A stretch of 64,000 nucleotides of DNA from an uncultured Lachnospiraceae bacterium (GTDB lineage: Bacteria > Bacillota > Clostridia > Lachnospirales > Lachnospiraceae): assembly GCA_910578715.1 (NCBI GenBank), contig CAJTRL010000007.1:18899-82898 (forward strand). The letters run 5' to 3'. The notes under the pieces were generated by a model that made no database searches, had not been told where the DNA came from, and saw only the letters and a list, made by a program, of their open reading frames with translations. Shown here piece by piece: positions 7,702-17,455 of this stretch. The translations under genes and the position numbers were made by a program. Each line of letters opens with the position of its first letter. Position 1 is the first letter of the stretch.

Positions 7702-8507
7702 TGAACGAAATGGTCAGCATTATCGTGCCGGTTTACCGCGCCGCGCCCTATATTGCGGAGACGATAGAAATGGTGCTGCGGCAGACGTACCGGGAGTGGG
7801 AACTGCTTTTGATAGATGACTGCTCACCCGATAACAGTGCGGAAATCATTCAAAATATGATAGAACGATTATCCGCACAGACGGCAGATGCCCGGCAGAT
7901 ACCGCGGGAATGTCCGGACAGGGCACGGCGCATCCGCCTGATTCGGAAAGAAAGAAACGAAGGAGCGGCCAGAGCGCGCAATACCGGGCTGGAACTGGCA
8001 AAAGGAAGATATATTGCTTTTCTGGATGCGGACGATATCTGGCTTCCGGAGAAGCTCGAAAAAGAGCTCGCTTTTCTGCGGGAAAAACAGGCGGCTTTTG
8101 TTTTTACCGCGTATGAATTTGGCGATGAGAACGCGGAAGGAACCGGAAAAATCGTGAAGGCGCCGGAAAAGCTGACGTACCGGAAAGCCTTGTCCAGGAC
8201 GGTGATTTTTACATCGACGGTTCTTTTTGACACGGAAAAAATGGAAAAGGAACTGATACGGATGCCTGTGGTGGAAAGCGAAGATACGGCGACGTGGTGG
8301 AAGATTCTGCGAAGCGGCCATACGGCGTATGGTCTGGACGAACCGCTTGTTATCTACAGAAGGCCGGCAAAGAGCCTGTCTTCCAATAAATTTGTGGCGA
8401 TAAGGCGGATATGGAACCTGTACCGCAGAGAAGAGAAATTGACTATTCCGGTCAGCGCCTGCTGCTTCTGTATGTGGGCACTTCGTGCCACGATAAGGCG
8501 TTTATAG
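7701..8507 (+). CDS. GT2 family glycosyltransferase
   Basis: A 268-residue soluble transferase. The N-terminus reads SIIVPVYRAAPYI, followed by LLIDDCSPDNS, ARNTGLELAKGRYIAFLDADD (nucleotide-sugar and metal binding) and the ESEDTATWW acceptor region. It should add one sugar to the lipid-linked repeat unit on the cytoplasmic face. Its start codon overlaps the stop of the preceding transferase, indicating translational coupling. The C-terminus is short, with no membrane helix. Donor and acceptor are not predictable. Confidence 0.86.
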   Translation: MNEMVSIIVPVYRAAPYIAETIEMVLRQTYREWELLLIDDCSPDNSAEIIQNMIERLSAQTADARQIPRECPDRARRIRLIRKERNEGAARARNTGLELAKGRYIAFLDADDIWLPEKLEKELAFLREKQAAFVFTAYEFGDENAEGTGKIVKAPEKLTYRKALSRTVIFTSTVLFDTEKMEKELIRMPVVESEDTATWWKILRSGHTAYGLDEPLVIYRRPAKSLSSNKFVAIRRIWNLYRREEKLTIPVSACCFCMWALRATIRRL

Positions 8508-8529
8508 TACAATAGAGGTGTAAGTTAGG

Positions 8530-9903
8530 GTGAAACGAACAGAATCTTTAAAAAGGCTTATTATATCGGAGTTTCCACTTATCGGTCTGGTGGTGCAGAT
8601 GGGCGTATATGCTTATTACTGGATGAGCGCATATTATCCGTTTCTGCATTTGCACAGGGATTTAAGATATTATTTCAAGGGCCATGTGCTGATGCTGCTT
8701 GTTTATCTGGTTTTGCTGTATTTTTTCACGAGCACGTATGGTGGACTGAAAATCGGATATCTGAAACCGGTAGACGTCTATTTTTCACAGTTCTTTTCTC
8801 TGCTGGGGGTCAATGTTATTTCTTATGTTCAGATTTCCCTGATGGCGAACTGGCTGGTAGACGTTGTGCCGATTGTCAAAACGATGCTGATACAGCTCGT
8901 GCTGGCCGCGGTATGGGTGTATGTCGGAAACATACTTTACCGGAAGGTTTTTCCGCCGCGGGAAATTCTGCTCATACACGGAGAACGTTCCATCAACGAA
9001 ATTGTTGCGAAATTTGATTCCAGAAAGGACAAGTACAGAATCAACAGATGTATGAATATTTCTCAGGGTATGGAGAAGATTCAGGAAGAAATTCTGGCGG
9101 GATATGGCGCGGTTGTGCTGTGGGATATTCCGGTGTCGGAAAGAAATGATTTGCTGAAATTCTGTTACAGTAAGTCGGTCCGGGTCTATATGATGCCGAA
9201 AATCTCCGACGTGCTGATTCAGGGCTCCGACCAGCTCCATTTATTCGATGCGCCGATTATGCTCGTCAGGGAATACGCGCTGAAAACGGAGCAGAGAATT
9301 ATTAAGCGTTCCATTGACCTGGTCTGTGCGGTTCTTCTTTTGATTATCGCTTCGCCGTTTATGCTGGTAACGGCGGCTGCAATTAAACTTTATGACAGGG
9401 GCCCTGTTCTTTACAAACAGATTCGGTGTACGCAGGATGCCAGAAAATTTTATATTCTGAAATTCCGCAGTATGAGAGTGGATGCGGAAAAGGACGGCGT
9501 TGCCAGGCTTGCGGCCAAAAATGACGACCGCATTACGCCTGTCGGTAAATTTATCCGGGCGGTCCGCATCGACGAACTGCCGCAGCTTTTCAATATTTTA
9601 AAAGGAGATATGTCTTTCATCGGGCCGCGTCCGGAAAGGCCGGAAATCATCGCGCAGTATGTGGAAGAAATGCCGGAGTTTGTTTTTCGTATGAAAGTAA
9701 AAGCGGGACTTGCGGGCTATGCCCAGGTTTATGGGAAGTATAATACGACGCCCTATGATAAGTTAAAACTGGATTTGACTTATATAGAAAATTATTCGGT
9801 GTGGCTGGATTTGAAGCTGATGCTGCTGACTCTAAAAATTTTATTTAAACCGGAAAGCACGGAAGGCGTGGAGAGCGGACAGACGACGGCGAAAAAGCAG
9901 TAA
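8530..9903 (+). CDS. Polyprenyl-phosphate hexose-1-phosphate transferase (initiating phosphoglycosyltransferase)
   Basis: Starts each polymer repeat by moving a sugar-1-phosphate onto undecaprenyl phosphate. The 457-residue protein has four or five N-terminal membrane helices, a central soluble nucleotide-fold region, and the C-terminal bacterial sugar transferase domain. That domain shows KRSIDLVCAVLLLI, the KFRSM motif, RIDELPQLFNILKGDMS (catalytic Asp-Glu), GPRPERP and AGYAQVYG. This is the large polytopic form (WbaP/WcaJ type). GTG at 8530 is used as start, just after TTAGG. It is the key marker of a lipid-linked polymer pathway in this locus. Confidence 0.93.
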   Translation: MKRTESLKRLIISEFPLIGLVVQMGVYAYYWMSAYYPFLHLHRDLRYYFKGHVLMLLVYLVLLYFFTSTYGGLKIGYLKPVDVYFSQFFSLLGVNVISYVQISLMANWLVDVVPIVKTMLIQLVLAAVWVYVGNILYRKVFPPREILLIHGERSINEIVAKFDSRKDKYRINRCMNISQGMEKIQEEILAGYGAVVLWDIPVSERNDLLKFCYSKSVRVYMMPKISDVLIQGSDQLHLFDAPIMLVREYALKTEQRIIKRSIDLVCAVLLLIIASPFMLVTAAAIKLYDRGPVLYKQIRCTQDARKFYILKFRSMRVDAEKDGVARLAAKNDDRITPVGKFIRAVRIDELPQLFNILKGDMSFIGPRPERPEIIAQYVEEMPEFVFRMKVKAGLAGYAQVYGKYNTTPYDKLKLDLTYIENYSVWLDLKLMLLTLKILFKPESTEGVESGQTTAKKQ

Positions 9904-10006
9904 GAGTGAATGAACAGGTGTGAAAAGGGCGGCGAAGTGAGCAGACGACTGAAAGCGAAAGGACAATGAGAGCGGACAGGAAAACAGCGGACGGGAAGGT
10001 ATGAGA

Positions 10007-11062
10007 ATGAAGTACGGAAACGAAGGCATGGACTGCAAAAAATATTTTCTTCTTTTTCTGGGAAAAGCCTGGCTCGCGGCGCTTGCGGCGGTCGTGGGAG
10101 GAGTTCTCGGCGGCGGCATATACCTGTTTACCCATGTGGCGCTGAACAGTAACCGGGAATATCAGGCCGAATCCAAAATTTATCTGACCTTTGCGCCGGA
10201 TGAGAGCGGGGAAATCTACCAGGCTTATAACGGTTATACATGGAATGATTTAATGTCAACGGAGCCGATTCTGAATACGACGATGGCTTATCTGCCGGAT
10301 GGGTATACGGAAGAAGAAGTGACTGCGGCTACCCGCGCGGAAATTCTTTCCGATTTACGCTTGCTGACAATTACGGTTACCACTTCTGACCCGGATAAAA
10401 CGGCGGAAATTCTGAAGGCCACGGACATGTCTCTGCTGGAGCTTGGAAAACGGGCGAAGGAGTTTAACGGGATAGAAATTTACAAGGAAACGGAGCCGGA
10501 ACTGGTGACGGTGACGCCCAGAATGTTACAGGCGGTTTTAGTTGGTCTGGCGCTTGCGCTGGTGTTTATGCTGCTTGCGATGGCGCTTTGTTATGTGCTG
10601 GATGATAAAATATATGTGCCGGGCGATTTTAAATGTGTGACGGAGCTTCCGTTTGTGGGATTCTGTTTCGGGGAGGAATCCGGTGAAGCGGTGAAGTCCG
10701 TCAAAGGTGACAAAAAGAAAAAGCGGAGCGAAGAATCAAAAAAGCCGGTCAAAGACGACAGGGAGCAAAAACTTCTCGAAAATCTTCGGAAAGATATGGA
10801 AGAGAACAAGGCGTATCTGGCGGAGAAAACCGGAACGCTCACGATACTTGAGCTGGAAAGGTACCAGACGTTTACGGAAGGGACCTATGATGAACTGCGG
10901 AAGGCGGAGGGAATCCTGTTATCCGTTCCTTATAAGAAAATGGACAGAACGACGCTTGGCTACCGGATTGAGCAGCTGGCGTTACAGGAGTGCAGACTGA
11001 CGGGTATTCTGATACGGGATGCCGATATGAGGTTACTAAAATGGTATTACAATCACCTGTAA
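10007..11062 (+). CDS. Wzz/YveK-type chain-length protein with a degenerate kinase-like C-terminal region
   Basis: Residues from about 15 to 40 and 170 to 195 form two membrane helices flanking an extracellular domain of about 120 residues, the layout of polysaccharide co-polymerases. The cytoplasmic tail is unusually long. A lysine-rich linker (KKKKRSEESKKPVKDD) leads to a region ending AEGILLSVPYKK then LTGILIRDADMRLLKWYY. That resembles the last strands of bacterial tyrosine kinases, but no Walker A motif or tyrosine cluster is present. ATG 10007 is preferred over 10001 because GGGAAGG lies 7 bases upstream. No separate CpsD-like kinase is encoded here. Confidence 0.75.
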   Translation: MKYGNEGMDCKKYFLLFLGKAWLAALAAVVGGVLGGGIYLFTHVALNSNREYQAESKIYLTFAPDESGEIYQAYNGYTWNDLMSTEPILNTTMAYLPDGYTEEEVTAATRAEILSDLRLLTITVTTSDPDKTAEILKATDMSLLELGKRAKEFNGIEIYKETEPELVTVTPRMLQAVLVGLALALVFMLLAMALCYVLDDKIYVPGDFKCVTELPFVGFCFGEESGEAVKSVKGDKKKKRSEESKKPVKDDREQKLLENLRKDMEENKAYLAEKTGTLTILELERYQTFTEGTYDELRKAEGILLSVPYKKMDRTTLGYRIEQLALQECRLTGILIRDADMRLLKWYYNHL

Positions 11063-11859
11063 AGGTTCAGGTTCTGGTGTCCGCCGTAAAACAGGATGTC
11101 AGGGCGCTGGCGGAGAAAATGCGGATAGAGTCGGATGCCGTTATCGTCAATCAGTGCGACGGATATAATTATCAGGAATGGCATACGTCTTTTGGAAAAA
11201 TCAGGAGTTTTGACATGGCGGAGCGGGGAGTGGGACTGAGCCGGAATACGGCGCTGCTTCACGCGGACGCGGATATCTGCCTGTTTTCAGATGAAGATAT
11301 TGTGCTGGAAAAAGGATATCGGGATATCGTCCAGGAAGCCTTTTTACAGAAGCCCGACGCGGATATAATTCTTTTTAACGTCCGGGTCGCACCGGAGCGG
11401 CGGACTTACTGGAACGAGCAGGTAAAACAGGTTCATTGGTACAATTACGGACGCTATCCGGCTTACAGCATTTCCGGGAGGCTGGAGGCGTTTCGGAGGG
11501 CGAATGTACATTTTTCCCTGTTATTCGGCGGCGGTGCGAAATACAGCAACGGGGAGGACAGTCTGTTTTTAAAGGATTGTCTGCATGCCGGGATGAAAAT
11601 TTATGCCGTGCCCGCCTGCATCGGGGAAGAGGTGCCAAGAGAGTCCGGGGGCTCCACCTGGTTTTTTGGATTCACGGAGAAATTTTTTAAAGACCGGGGC
11701 GTGCTTTATCATTATCTGTATGGGAAACTGGCCGGGGTTTTTGCGCTTCGGTTTCTGTTAAAAAATAAAAGCGGTATGTGCGCTGAAATACCGATTCAGA
11801 AAGCGTATCATCTGATGAAAGAGGGAATCCGTTCGCAAAAAAGGAGGAAGAAGGGGTAA
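11041..11859 (+). CDS. GT2-like glycosyltransferase
   Basis: A 272-residue protein with a GT-A type fold by motif. It has an early VQVLVSAVKQD strand, GVGLSRNTALLHADADICLFSDEDI (acidic metal-binding cluster) and GGAKYSNGEDSLFLKDCLHAG, where the ED pair resembles the catalytic acceptor site of GT2 enzymes. The start at 11041 has GAGG 7 bases upstream and overlaps the previous gene by 22 bases. It is more divergent than its neighbours but fits a sugar transferase acting on the growing repeat unit. Confidence 0.75.
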   Translation: MVLQSPVKVQVLVSAVKQDVRALAEKMRIESDAVIVNQCDGYNYQEWHTSFGKIRSFDMAERGVGLSRNTALLHADADICLFSDEDIVLEKGYRDIVQEAFLQKPDADIILFNVRVAPERRTYWNEQVKQVHWYNYGRYPAYSISGRLEAFRRANVHFSLLFGGGAKYSNGEDSLFLKDCLHAGMKIYAVPACIGEEVPRESGGSTWFFGFTEKFFKDRGVLYHYLYGKLAGVFALRFLLKNKSGMCAEIPIQKAYHLMKEGIRSQKRRKKG

Positions 11860-11869
11860 GGGAATCGTC

Positions 11870-12976
11870 ATGATTTTGTATCTTGCGGTGGCGGCGGGGA
11901 CGGTGCTTCTCGCGGCAATGGTCGAAAATCATCCGGCTTTACAGCCATACCGGGTGACGAGGCAGCAGATGTGCAACAGGGTCTGTCTGTTGTCGGTTTT
12001 CTTCATACTTTTTGCGCTTTCCGCATGCAGACAGAATGTGGGAAATGACTACGCCAAATATGTAGAGTTCATGCACCTTGTCAATTCCAATGCGTATGTG
12101 CCGACGGAGCCGGGATTCAATCTGCTTGTGAAAATCGTTTACGGGCTTTCGGGCTTTGAAAATTATCTGCTTGTTTTTGCAATCTATGCGTTCGTAACGA
12201 TTTTTTTGTTTCTGCTCGCAATCTATGAGCAGAGCGATGAGTTTCCGATGAGTTATTTTCTGTTCATGGCGCTCGGCTATTATTTTCAGACGTTTAACAC
12301 CGTGCGGTATTATCTGGCGCTGGCGGTTGCGCTGTATTCCATGAAATTTGTGGTGCGGAAACAATGGGGCAGATTTCTTCTGTTAGCGGCGCTTGGCAGT
12401 TTTTTTCATAAGTCGCTGCTCGTCATACTGCCGCTCTACTTTTTAGCTTCCGTTACCTGGAAAAAATGGCAGCTGGCTTTAATCGGTGTTTTCTGTACGA
12501 CGTTTTTGTTCTTCCAGGATTTTTATCTGAAAGTGGTCGTATTTTTGTATCCGACTTATGAAGATACGGAATATCTGACGGGCGGGACGAGTTATATTAA
12601 TATTCTGCGCTGTCTGGGAGTGCTTGTTCTATCACTGTTTTATTATCGGAAAAGCATCAGAGGAAACAGGCGCATGCAGTTTTATTTTTATCTGAATCTG
12701 GGCGCGCTCGTGCTGTATGTATTTTGCTCATTTCTCCCGATTATTTCCCGTATCGGATATTATCTGACAGTAAGCCATATTCTGTTTCTTCCCGCTCTTT
12801 TACAGGAAACGGAAAATGCGAAATGGAGAAATCTGCTGCGGGCGGGCATGATTCTTGCGGCGGTTCTGTATTTTATTCTTTTCATGGGCCGGGCCTATGA
12901 CGACGGGCTGCTGATTCTGCCTTATAAGAGTTTTTTCTTTCATGATATGGTGAATATTTTGTCGGATATGAACTAG
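11870..12976 (+). CDS. EpsG-family membrane protein, probable polysaccharide polymerase (Wzy-like)
   Basis: A 368-residue protein with about ten hydrophobic segments. The pattern CRQNVGNDYAKYVEFMHL after the second helix is the recognisable EpsG signature (R..VG.DY..Y). It would join flipped repeat units on the outer face of the membrane. It lies among the glycosyltransferases and after the Wzz-like gene, as expected for a Wzx/Wzy pathway. No adjacent Wzx flippase of the MOP family is seen in this part of the locus. Confidence 0.8.
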   Translation: MILYLAVAAGTVLLAAMVENHPALQPYRVTRQQMCNRVCLLSVFFILFALSACRQNVGNDYAKYVEFMHLVNSNAYVPTEPGFNLLVKIVYGLSGFENYLLVFAIYAFVTIFLFLLAIYEQSDEFPMSYFLFMALGYYFQTFNTVRYYLALAVALYSMKFVVRKQWGRFLLLAALGSFFHKSLLVILPLYFLASVTWKKWQLALIGVFCTTFLFFQDFYLKVVVFLYPTYEDTEYLTGGTSYINILRCLGVLVLSLFYYRKSIRGNRRMQFYFYLNLGALVLYVFCSFLPIISRIGYYLTVSHILFLPALLQETENAKWRNLLRAGMILAAVLYFILFMGRAYDDGLLILPYKSFFFHDMVNILSDMN

Positions 12977-13040
12977 CGTGAGAAGAACTTCTAAAGCTCA
13001 TACTAGAGTAAATGGGTTTGTGCCGTTTGGAAAAGGTGGT

Positions 13041-13898
13041 ATGATGGACGAAAAGAATTTCCGAAATGGTCATGCGATGGAACCGGAATTTTCCATATTG
13101 GTTGTGTGTCTGAATCCCGGTGAAAAATTGCGGACGACTCTGAAAAGCATTGAAAAACAGACATACCGGGATTATGAAGTGGTAGTCAAGGATGGCCTGT
13201 CGGCGGACGGTTCCGCCGCATATGCCAGGGCGCAGGCAGAAAAATTTCCGTCCCTGAGCGTTCTGGAACAAAAAGATAATGGCATTTATGACGCCATGAA
13301 CCAGGCGGTGCGTGCGGCGAAGGGAAAATATGTTTATTTCTTAAACTGCGGGGACAGGTTTTATCATGAAAAAGTGCTGGAAGAGACTGCCGGGCTGATT
13401 GCGGCGCATCCGGCGGAGACGGGCATCTATTATGGGAATATTTACGACAGACTGACAGGACGCGAAGTGGCGTCGAATCCCAGACTGGACGCTTTCGGCT
13501 GTTATCGGAACGTACCTTGTCATCAGGCATGCTTTTATGACAGGAGGCTGCTATTGGTGCATCCTTTTGATACCGGTTACCGTGTCAGGGCGGATTACGA
13601 GCAGTTTCTCTGGTGTTTTTTTACAAAGACACAGGGACTTCGGACAACTTTCGTATACGGAGATATTCTGATTGCGGATTACGAGGGAGGGGGATTTTCG
13701 GAAACGAAACAAAACCGCAGGATTTCGGCGGCGGAGCATAAGGAAATCGTCGGGAAATATATGTCTGTGGGACAGATATGGAAATACAGGGTGATTTTAT
13801 GGGCGACACTTTCGCCCGTCCGGACGTGGCTTGCGAAGAATCCGGTGACGTCCGGGCTGTACAATGGACTGAAGAAAAAAATTTACGGGAAGGGATAA
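13041..13898 (+). CDS. GT2 family glycosyltransferase (WcaE/colanic-type)
   Basis: The 285-residue protein begins with SILVVCLNPGEKL and contains VKDGLSADGS, EQKDNGIYDAMNQAVRAAKG and YFLNCGDRF, a combination typical of the WcaE-like branch of GT2 enzymes. The reading frame extends upstream to 12978 but without a ribosome site; AAAGGTGG lies just before the ATGs at 13041 and 13044. It is cytoplasmic and follows the polymerase gene closely. Confidence 0.85.
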   Translation: MMDEKNFRNGHAMEPEFSILVVCLNPGEKLRTTLKSIEKQTYRDYEVVVKDGLSADGSAAYARAQAEKFPSLSVLEQKDNGIYDAMNQAVRAAKGKYVYFLNCGDRFYHEKVLEETAGLIAAHPAETGIYYGNIYDRLTGREVASNPRLDAFGCYRNVPCHQACFYDRRLLLVHPFDTGYRVRADYEQFLWCFFTKTQGLRTTFVYGDILIADYEGGGFSETKQNRRISAAEHKEIVGKYMSVGQIWKYRVILWATLSPVRTWLAKNPVTSGLYNGLKKKIYGKG

Positions 13899-13909
13899 GG
13901 TATTGAGGG

Positions 13910-15196
13910 ATGAAGGTGCTTTGGGTATGCAATATTATGCTTCCGGCAGTCGCAAAACAGTTAGGTCTTCCATATAGCAGCAGAGAGGGGTGGCTGACTG
14001 CGACGCTGGACCGGGTTTTACAGGAACAGCATCGTCATCGGATAACATTGGGGATTGCATTTCCGGTGACAGAAGAAATGGGCAATATGAACAGGGAACT
14101 GGTGCTTGCGGGAGACGAGACCTGTGCCTGTTATGGTTTTGTGGAAAATTTGAATACGCCGGAACAGTATGACAGTCATATTGAAACGAGAATGAAAGAA
14201 ATCATTGCGGATTTTGAGCCGGATATGGTGCATATTTTCGGCACGGAGTTTCCGCATGCGCTGGCCTGTGCGCGCGCATACCGGAATCCGTCCAAAACGC
14301 TTATCAGCTTACAGGGACTGATTTCTGCCTGTGCGGCGGCATATATGGCTGATTTGCCGGGGAAAATACAAAGAAAGACTACTTTTCGGGATTTGGTAAG
14401 AAAGGACAGTTTAAAGCAGCAGCAGAAAAAATTTTACAAGCGGGGGCTGTATGAAAAAGAAGCGCTGCGTCTGACGCAGCATGTGGCGGGGAGAACGGAT
14501 TTTGACAGAGAGACGGCTGCCAAAATCAACCCGGATGCGACTTATCATTTTCTGAATGAAACGATGCGGAGCTGTTTTTATAAAGACAGGTGGAAACGCA
14601 ATGCCTGTGTTCCGTACAGCATCTTTTTAAGCCAGGGCGATTATCCGTTAAAGGGCTTCCATTATCTGCTTCAGGCGCTTCCTGCGGTGTTGGAGCAATA
14701 TCCGGAAGCGCATGTTTATGTGGCGGGAAATAATATTTTAAGAGGCAATACGACTCAGGACAATCTGAAACTTTCCGGTTACGGAAAATATTTGCGGAAG
14801 CTGATAAAAGATAATCATTTGAAGGAAAAAGTGACAATGCTCGGTATGCTGGACGAAGAGGGCATGAAAGAACAGTTCTTAAAGAGCCATGTATTTGTCT
14901 GTCCGTCCGCGATGGAAAATTCGCCTAATTCCCTCGGAGAGGCTATGCTGCTCGGCGTGCCCTGTGTGGCAGCGGATGTGGGCGGCATCCGCAATCTTCT
15001 GATAAGCGGCGGCGACGGCGTGTTATATCCGCCCGGAAGCGTGGAAGGACTGGCGGAGAAAATCATTGAAATCTTTACGAAAGAGGCGATTACCGAGAAA
15101 TATTCCGATAACGCCAGAAGACATGCGCGGGAAACGCATGACGCGGACCAGAACTATTATAAACTGATACGGATTTATCAGGATATCATCGGGTAA
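13910..15196 (+). CDS. GT4 family glycosyltransferase
   Basis: A 428-residue GT-B enzyme. The C-terminal donor domain has HVYVAGNN, VTMLGMLDEEGM and ENSPNSLGEAMLLGVPCVAADVGG, which contains the E-x7-E motif that binds the nucleotide sugar. The N-terminal acceptor domain starts MKVLWVCNIMLP and includes DMVHIFGTEFPHA. It retains anomeric configuration, as GT4 enzymes do. The spacing of 11 bases from the preceding gene indicates the same operon. Confidence 0.9.
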   Translation: MKVLWVCNIMLPAVAKQLGLPYSSREGWLTATLDRVLQEQHRHRITLGIAFPVTEEMGNMNRELVLAGDETCACYGFVENLNTPEQYDSHIETRMKEIIADFEPDMVHIFGTEFPHALACARAYRNPSKTLISLQGLISACAAAYMADLPGKIQRKTTFRDLVRKDSLKQQQKKFYKRGLYEKEALRLTQHVAGRTDFDRETAAKINPDATYHFLNETMRSCFYKDRWKRNACVPYSIFLSQGDYPLKGFHYLLQALPAVLEQYPEAHVYVAGNNILRGNTTQDNLKLSGYGKYLRKLIKDNHLKEKVTMLGMLDEEGMKEQFLKSHVFVCPSAMENSPNSLGEAMLLGVPCVAADVGGIRNLLISGGDGVLYPPGSVEGLAEKIIEIFTKEAITEKYSDNARRHARETHDADQNYYKLIRIYQDIIG

Positions 15197-15204
15197 AAGT
15201 GAGG

Positions 15205-15220
15205 GTCTGCTGAAGCAGAC
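15205..15220 (+). repeat. Small pre-start hairpin (GTCTGC-TGAA-GCAGAC)
   Basis: A perfect 6-bp stem with a TGAA loop, ending 21 bases before the next start codon. The following TAGGTGTA is the only candidate ribosome site, a weak one. It is a member of the recurring hairpin family. Confidence 0.55.
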
Positions 15221-15241
15221 AAATAGCAAATAGGTGTATTT

Positions 15242-16423
15242 ATGAAAGTAACCTTTGTATCGAATTATATCAATCACCACCAGATACCTTTTTCCAATGC
15301 GCTCTATGAGCGGCTTGGGGCGGATTACTGTTTCGTGCAGACGATGCCGATGGAAGAGGAGCGGAAGGCGATGGGATGGGGCGTCGATGTTGGGAAGCTC
15401 CCTTATGTGCGCTGCCTTTATGAGGATGAATATGGATGCCGCAAAGCGATAGCGGAAAGCGACGTGGCGCTGTTTGGCTGGAGCGGACGAGAGGATATTG
15501 CACAGGAACGGCTCCGTTCCGGGAAAATAACGTTCCGGGTCAGCGAAAGGCTTTACCGGGAAGGACAGTGGAAAGCGGTTTCTCCGCGGGGGCTTATGGC
15601 GAAATACAAAGAGCATTTAAGATATCGGAACCGGGAAGCATATCTGCTGTGCGCCGGGGCTTATACCGCATCGGATTTCCACCTGATAGGGGCTTATCCG
15701 GGCAAAATGTTCCGGTGGGGGTATTTCCCGGAAACAAGAAGATATTCGGAAGAACAGTTTGCTTCCATGAAAAAAGAGGGCCCGCTTCAGATTGTCTGGG
15801 CCGGACGGTTTATTCCGTTAAAACACCCGGAGTATGTGGTAAAACTGGCCGGATGTCTGCAAAAACGGGGGTATGATTTCCGGGTGCATATGCTCGGAAG
15901 CGGAAAGCTGGAGGCGGAAATCCGGGAACAGGTAATTCAGGACGGATTATCGGAGCGATTTGTGTTTTATGGATATCAACAGCCGGATAAGGTCAGAGAT
16001 GTGATGGAACAGTGCCATATCCATCTTTTTACAAGCAATTATCTGGAAGGATGGGGCGCGGTTGTCAATGAGGGGATGAACAGCGGCTGTGTGGAAGTGG
16101 TGAATGCCCAGGTCGGCGCGGCACCTTATTTAATTCGACACGGGGAAAACGGTCTGGTTTATCCGAACGATTCCTATCCGGCAATGGAAGCGCTGGTGCT
16201 CGATTTATTTGAGCACTGGGAGGAGCGGAAGGGAATGGGATATGCCGCTTATCAGACGATTATCCGTGAATGGAATGCGGAGCATGCGGCGGAGGAATTG
16301 CTGCGCTTTGTAAAAGACCTGACGGAAGGAAAAGCGGCGCCCGCCGTGAAAGGGCCCCTGAGCCCGGCGCCGGCTATTGCACCGCGGAAAATGTACGGGG
16401 CGATGGTGCGGGGGGAGATATGA
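15242..16423 (+). CDS. GT4 family glycosyltransferase
   Basis: A 393-residue GT-B type transferase. The second half shows LQIVWAGRFIPLKHPE, HMLGSGKLEAEI, FVFYGYQQPD and EGWGAVVNEGMNSGCVEVV, with the glutamate pair of the donor site. The N-terminus MKVTFVSNYINHHQIPFS is typical of the acceptor domain. It is preceded by the small hairpin and a weak ribosome site, so expression may be tuned separately from the upstream GT4 gene. The C-terminal 25 residues are proline- and alanine-rich. Confidence 0.88.
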   Translation: MKVTFVSNYINHHQIPFSNALYERLGADYCFVQTMPMEEERKAMGWGVDVGKLPYVRCLYEDEYGCRKAIAESDVALFGWSGREDIAQERLRSGKITFRVSERLYREGQWKAVSPRGLMAKYKEHLRYRNREAYLLCAGAYTASDFHLIGAYPGKMFRWGYFPETRRYSEEQFASMKKEGPLQIVWAGRFIPLKHPEYVVKLAGCLQKRGYDFRVHMLGSGKLEAEIREQVIQDGLSERFVFYGYQQPDKVRDVMEQCHIHLFTSNYLEGWGAVVNEGMNSGCVEVVNAQVGAAPYLIRHGENGLVYPNDSYPAMEALVLDLFEHWEERKGMGYAAYQTIIREWNAEHAAEELLRFVKDLTEGKAAPAVKGPLSPAPAIAPRKMYGAMVRGEI

Positions 16424-16461
16424 CGGCCTGTTGAAATAGACAGGATATGTTGGAGTATGCC

Positions 16462-17454
16462 ATGGAAAAATCAAAAATTAGCATCATCGTACCTGTATAT
16501 AATAGTCTGAACTGCCTGGAAAGGTGTGTGGACTCCATTTGCGCCCAGACATATGAGAATCTGGAAATTATTCTGGTGGATGACGGTTCCACGGACGGCA
16601 CAGGGCAGTTATGCGATAAGCTGGCAGAGCGGGACAGACGGATTTTCACATATCATAAGGAAAACGGAGGTGCGTCTTCCGCACGGAATCTGGGGATTCG
16701 GAAAGCCTCCGGCGAATATATCGGGTTTGTGGACAGTGACGATTATATTGACGCCGATGTTTATCAGAAGATGGCGGAGATTGCGCTTTCGGAGAATTAT
16801 CCGGTCGTTCAGATTTCCAGAGACGAAAGGGACGAGGAAGGGAAACGGCTTCCCGATGTCTGCGTGCCGCCGGAAAGGGTAAGATTCTGTGACGCGGAGA
16901 CTTTTATAGAAGAACTGCTATTGCATAAGGCGGACTGTTCCTTCTGCACGAAACTGATTCGGAAGGAATTGTTTGCAAAACACCGCTTTCCGGAAGGGGA
17001 GCTGAACGAGGATTTCAAACTGCTGGTTGAGCTGCTGGGAGAGATTCCGGGAATCGCCATTCTGCCGGAACAGGGCTACCATGTGGTATGCCGAAGCGAC
17101 AGCACCACAAGAAAACGCTCCGCAGACAGTTTTTCGAGGGTATTTCTCGATATCGTGGAGAATGCCGACAGCATGCAGAAACTTGTGGACGAATCTTATC
17201 CAAAGATGCATGACATTGCGGTTCGGTTTAATCTTTATCAGCGTCTGGATTATATGCTTCATGTTCCGCTTTCACAGATGAATGGGAAAAATGCCTTTTA
17301 TCGTAATGTAAAAAGATACCTCAGAAAGCATATCAAAGATACGCTCCGAAATCCGTATCTGACGAAAAAAAATAAGGGGTATCTGCTTTTGCTGACGGCT
17401 GCTCCAAAGTGCGTGCGCCGGGTTCACGGATGGAAGATGAGCCTGAGGAAGTAA
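16462..17454 (+). CDS. GT2 family glycosyltransferase
   Basis: A 330-residue enzyme with a standard N-terminal GT2 domain: SIIVPVYNSLNCLERCVDSI, ILVDDGSTDGTG, SARNLGIRKASGEYIGF and VDSDDYI. The start at 16462 has GGAG 7 bases upstream; an in-frame ATG at 16447 lacks one. The basic C-terminal helices may touch the membrane, but no clear transmembrane segment is seen. It overlaps nothing and lies two bases before the next gene. Confidence 0.88.
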   Translation: MEKSKISIIVPVYNSLNCLERCVDSICAQTYENLEIILVDDGSTDGTGQLCDKLAERDRRIFTYHKENGGASSARNLGIRKASGEYIGFVDSDDYIDADVYQKMAEIALSENYPVVQISRDERDEEGKRLPDVCVPPERVRFCDAETFIEELLLHKADCSFCTKLIRKELFAKHRFPEGELNEDFKLLVELLGEIPGIAILPEQGYHVVCRSDSTTRKRSADSFSRVFLDIVENADSMQKLVDESYPKMHDIAVRFNLYQRLDYMLHVPLSQMNGKNAFYRNVKRYLRKHIKDTLRNPYLTKKNKGYLLLLTAAPKCVRRVHGWKMSLRK

Positions 17455-17455
17455 A

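Noticed and set aside
9841..10135. Minus-strand frame around the start of the Wzz-like gene
   Set aside because: It is Phe/Ser/Pro-rich with no family resemblance and overlaps two real genes on the other strand.
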